64,000 nt of DNA from Musa acuminata AAA Group (lineage: Eukaryota; Streptophyta; Magnoliopsida; Zingiberales; Musaceae), in the NCBI RefSeq assembly GCF_036884655.1, contig NC_088340.1, positions 4,362,501-4,426,500 of the forward strand, in the 5' to 3' direction. The notes below the pieces were generated by a model. It ran no database searches, had not been told where the DNA came from, and was given only the letters and a program-made list of their open reading frames with translations. A program made the position numbers and the translations under genes. Shown here piece by piece: positions 63,321 through 64,000 of the stretch. Position 1 is the first letter of the stretch, and each line of letters starts with the position of its first letter.

Positions 63321-64000
63321 TCTATGGAATCTAAATGAGCAGTGTCTCCATTAAGAGCTTTGCTACTGTATGTGATTACAATCTGTAACCTGTGGTATTA
63401 AATAGGATGGCATTATGGTACAATTCTAACATTATTGGGAGAAGGCATTAAAGGTTAGCAAGTAACATAGACATGAGAAATAAATAATAGTATCCTAATT
63501 GGGTTGATTATGTGAATCTTTTATCATCATTGATTTTATTTATAGTTTCAAGTAAATTTTTTTTAATGGTTTTATTTATAATTTCTAGTAAAATCTTCTT
63601 TTAAGTACCCTTTATGGAAAATGTTATTGATGCTTAATTATTCATTTTACTGTTCATTACCTCAGAAAAGACAGTATCAAAATGGACATTGCTGAATTAT
63701 TTCCTCTCTTCAGGTGAAGATAGAATGTACAAAGGGTTCAACTGTTCATCTCCAATGGTTCAAACAGGTAAATACAGTAGGAAGATGGAGAACTGAACTT
63801 GTAATAGGAATATTGTTTCACTTCTCAGTTTTTGGCTCAAAATTCCTGCATCAGAAGTCAAAACACTTGTATATTAAGCATCGAGGTCTGCAGATCACTT
63901 GTATATTAAGAGTTGTGCTCAACTATGGGTTTGAGCTTTTACATGTTAGAAATCAATAGGAGTGGCAGTATTAGCAACAGAAGAACAGGTTCAGATAACA
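63321..64000. other. 3' flank, no recognised gene
   Basis: AT-rich 3'UTR and downstream sequence of the bHLH-MYC_N gene. One 81-codon frame (63714-63959) lacks any domain. Confidence 0.4.

Overview
This window is nuclear DNA from a flowering plant, most probably a monocot. Coding 5' exons are GC-rich, intergenic DNA is AT-rich and full of AT and GA/CT microsatellites, and genes are split by short GT-AG introns. The gene set and repeat style would fit a Musa-like (banana family) genome, but the species assignment is inference. No virus, CRISPR array, bacterial operon or rRNA gene is visible.

Region 1 (1-12 kb) is rearranged. It holds an intact inositol-tetrakisphosphate 1-kinase (ITPK1) gene on the plus strand, a two-exon class A heat-stress transcription factor on the minus strand, and the 3' half of an ARG1-like DnaJ gene on the minus strand that has lost its J-domain end. 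Then follow two further ITPK1 fragments head to head (7727-8948). These form an inverted repeat with 396-bp arms differing at about four positions, around a 430-bp spacer made of the inverted ITPK1 3' end. The outer fragment keeps a TATA box and a 5'UTR exon, so a minus-strand transcript could fold into a long hairpin whose arms match the intact ITPK1 gene.

Region 2 (12-27 kb) holds a single-exon F-box gene, a decayed LINE, a six-exon D-type cyclin and a two-exon DUF4228/PADRE gene, with long AT-rich gaps.

Region 3 (27-48.5 kb) is an ordinary gene-rich block: a 14-exon nucleobase-ascorbate transporter, an LSM12 gene whose first intron looks like a minor-spliceosome AT-AC (U12) intron, a divergently transcribed SUO-like BAH/TFIIS-domain gene of 1683 aa, and a chloroplast-type GNAT acetyltransferase.

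Region 4 (48.5-64 kb) holds a seven-exon ROP/RAC GTPase with a CSIL prenylation box and a seven-exon bHLH-MYC_N-domain gene. Two introns of the latter carry CT microsatellites abutting a splice site. About 8 kb between the two genes contains no recognisable gene.

The genes do not form one pathway. The connected story is the ITPK1 locus: an intact kinase reading frame whose native promoter seems to be missing, a kinase-dead fragment that kept the promoter, and a hairpin that could produce small RNAs against the intact copy. Exon boundaries were read by eye from splice signals and reading frame, and every multi-exon gene below closes in frame.
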